Origin: Hydractinia symbiolongicarpus
Lineage: Eukaryota > Cnidaria > Hydrozoa > Anthoathecata > Hydractiniidae
NCBI RefSeq assembly: GCF_029227915.1
Contig: NC_079887.1
Location: 6,572,001 to 6,636,000, forward strand
Direction: 5' to 3'
DNA length: 64,000 bases
Position numbers and translations under genes: made by a program. Shown here piece after piece: positions 62,692 through 64,000 of the stretch (position 1 is its first letter; each line of letters opens with the position of its first letter). The notes below the pieces were generated by a model that did no database searches, was not told the origin of the DNA, and saw only the letters and a list, made by a program, of their open reading frames with translations.

Positions 62692-64000
62692 TTATTCCAC
62701 ACAAAAATATTGATGTACACTCCAATGATTTTGTTGACAAATTTCGTTGCAATAAAACGCGTCATAACAATTCCCACAAGTGGAGAGTGATGATGCCACG
62801 TCCCCACAACTCAAACATACCTGCAAAAAGTAATGTACCTTATTAATCGGAAAGTTTATGGTACTGGGCCATTTCTAGAATATAATTGAATTTTACACAA
62901 ATTTAATTTTGGCGAGGATTAAAAAAAATATTTTCACGTGAATCTAACATGGAGAGAGGTAGAGAAAATTATATTGAAAGGCATTTAATTTAGCGAGGGG
63001 TTAGGAAAATAATTTTCAAGGGTATTTGATTCAGCGACGGATAAAGGAAATAATTTGGAAAGGGGTTTTAATTTGGAAAGGAATAAAGAAAATCATTTTG
63101 TAGGGATTTTGATTTGGCGTAATCTTATCGTGTCGAGAAGGAGCTATTCCACTTTCTCCTGCCCGCAAACATTGTGGAGCCCAAATAGCCCAGCAGGAAA
63201 TCGTTAAAGTTTCAACCTTTCTAATTTCCTCAACACTATTTTGACTATTTAATATTTTAAAAATTATAACTTCCTGGACAACATCTTTGTAATTTAATTT
63301 TTTTTTTAATATAGCGCACTTCAAATTAATCATATCCAGCCTTATCCCCCAGCCTTCATTTTCGCTCTCTGATATGACGTCAATGATATCCTACATTTCT
63401 TAAACTGTGCTCTCAAGTAATTGGTATAGAGAATTGTGATGCAGTTTACACGTTCATCTGTACATTTGCAGAAAATGTTGGTATATTTTGTAAACTATAT
63501 ACGGCGTTCATCTGTACATTTGCAGAAAATGTTGGTATATTCTGTAAACTATATACGGCGTTCATCTGTACATTTGCAGAAAATGTTGGTATATTCTGTA
63601 AACTATATACGGCGTTCATCTGTACATTTGCAGAAAATGTTGGTATATTCTGTAAACTATATACGGCTACACTTGTCAATAAAGTTAGTCAGCTTTGATC
63701 CTTGTATCTAAATGCTGTTGATAGTAATTCTGCTTCAACAAATATTCCTGCTTGGATAGTCTGTTTAAATCTACAATTTTGGCGCTATAGCGGAGATCAG
63801 TCGTGGCCTGTTATTTCGGACCGCCGCCAGTGATTCTAGTGGTCTGAAACGGCCTAATGGAGATTACATGTTTACAATACATTTATCATAAAAATTACTA
63901 ACCTGTCTATTGCTCTGCTTGGCTTGAATTACAGTATCTCGTATTCTCTTTTCTAATCTTGCCAATTCCATTCCTTTTTTTCTCTCCAAATTTTTCTGCA
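62692..64000 (-). CDS. MYND zinc-finger protein, C-terminal exons (partial)
   Basis: Two exons on the minus strand: 63903 up to at least 63995 (runs off or nearly off the window) and 62820-62692, joined in phase 0. The upstream exon codes for a charged helix (ERKKGMELARLEKRIRDTVI) likely to be a coiled coil. The last exon is a full MYND finger: CLSCGD, CGNCYDAFYCNEICQQ, HWSVHQYFC, with the C-x2-C, C-x2-C, YC-x3-C, H-x3-C ligand pattern, and ends two residues later at TAA (62692-62694). MYND fingers bind proline-rich peptides, often in transcriptional repressors. A coiled coil followed by a C-terminal MYND recalls DEAF1 and ZMYND8/11, but the rest of the protein lies outside the window. Confidence 0.8.
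62880..63118. repeat. Degenerate tandem array, unit about 45 bp
   Basis: Four to five blocks share TTTAATTTAGCGAGG and GGAAAATAATTTTCAAGGG type sequence with many changes. An old array, non-coding. Confidence 0.6.
63451..63666. repeat. 54-bp tandem repeat, four copies
   Basis: Copies start at 63451, 63505, 63559 and 63613 and differ by about one base. The unit length is a multiple of three, so an 18-residue repeat (RSSVHLQKMLVYSVNYIR) is open on the plus strand and another frame is open on the minus strand. It lies in an intron of the MYND gene, so coding is unlikely. Confidence 0.93.

Larger units (their letters stand above)
62821..63902 (-). other. Intron of the MYND gene
   Basis: Bounded by the donor GTTAGT (63902) and acceptor TTTTTGCAG (62821-62822). 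It contains a degenerate array (62880-63118) and the 54-bp array (63451-63666). Confidence 0.6.

Overview
The window is animal nuclear DNA. It is AT-rich (roughly two thirds A+T by eye), and genes are split into small exons with GT-AG introns. Introns and intergenic space carry many dispersed and tandem repeats. The protein set (Deltex, SETD1, an SR splicing factor, eIF4H) is metazoan. The AT bias, the decayed Ty3/Gypsy and other reverse-transcriptase elements, the tRNA-like SINEs, and 3' splice-site-like AGs a few bases before three start codons together suggest an invertebrate, most likely a cnidarian and perhaps a hydrozoan. The species cannot be proven from the sequence alone.

Six protein-coding loci were rebuilt exon by exon; all introns are in compatible phase. 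(1) 961-8124, minus: a compact Deltex-type E3 ubiquitin ligase, WWE-WWE-RING-DTC, 8 coding exons, 413 aa. (2) 9091-27274, plus: SETD1, the COMPASS H3K4 methyltransferase, 11 coding exons, 1533 aa, with a 10.7 kb first intron full of repeats. (3) 31070-38480, plus: an SRSF4/5/6-type SR protein, 9 exons, 264 aa. (4) 43621-50481, minus: eIF4H, 7 exons, 302 aa. (5) 54060-59403, plus: an ankyrin-repeat protein I cannot assign to a named family, 9 exons, 793 aa. (6) 62692-64000+, minus: the C-terminal end of a MYND zinc-finger protein that runs off the window. A short, frame-broken ORF pair of unknown nature lies at 52496-52976.

Between the genes there is a large decayed reverse-transcriptase element (28120-30840), a Ty3/Gypsy pol relic in SETD1 intron 1 (16050-17570) interrupted by a perfect 45-bp palindrome, and several MITE-like elements. 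Tandem arrays include a 23-bp satellite of about 34 copies (51400-52190), a ~52-bp array (10855-11575), a 54-bp array (63451-63666), an 18-bp array (56602-56711) and about 390 bp of (ATT)n in the 3' region of the ankyrin gene. tRNA-like SINE heads occur at several places.

The genes are not an operon or pathway. dtx and setd1 are head to head, with start codons 966 bp apart, so they may share a promoter region. The rest are unrelated housekeeping or regulatory genes: ubiquitin/Notch signalling, chromatin, splicing, translation. I see no CRISPR, phage or bacterial system, and no convincing new multi-gene system. The most unusual items are the ankyrin protein, the unusually short Deltex, the palindrome, the satellite and the possible trans-splice acceptors.
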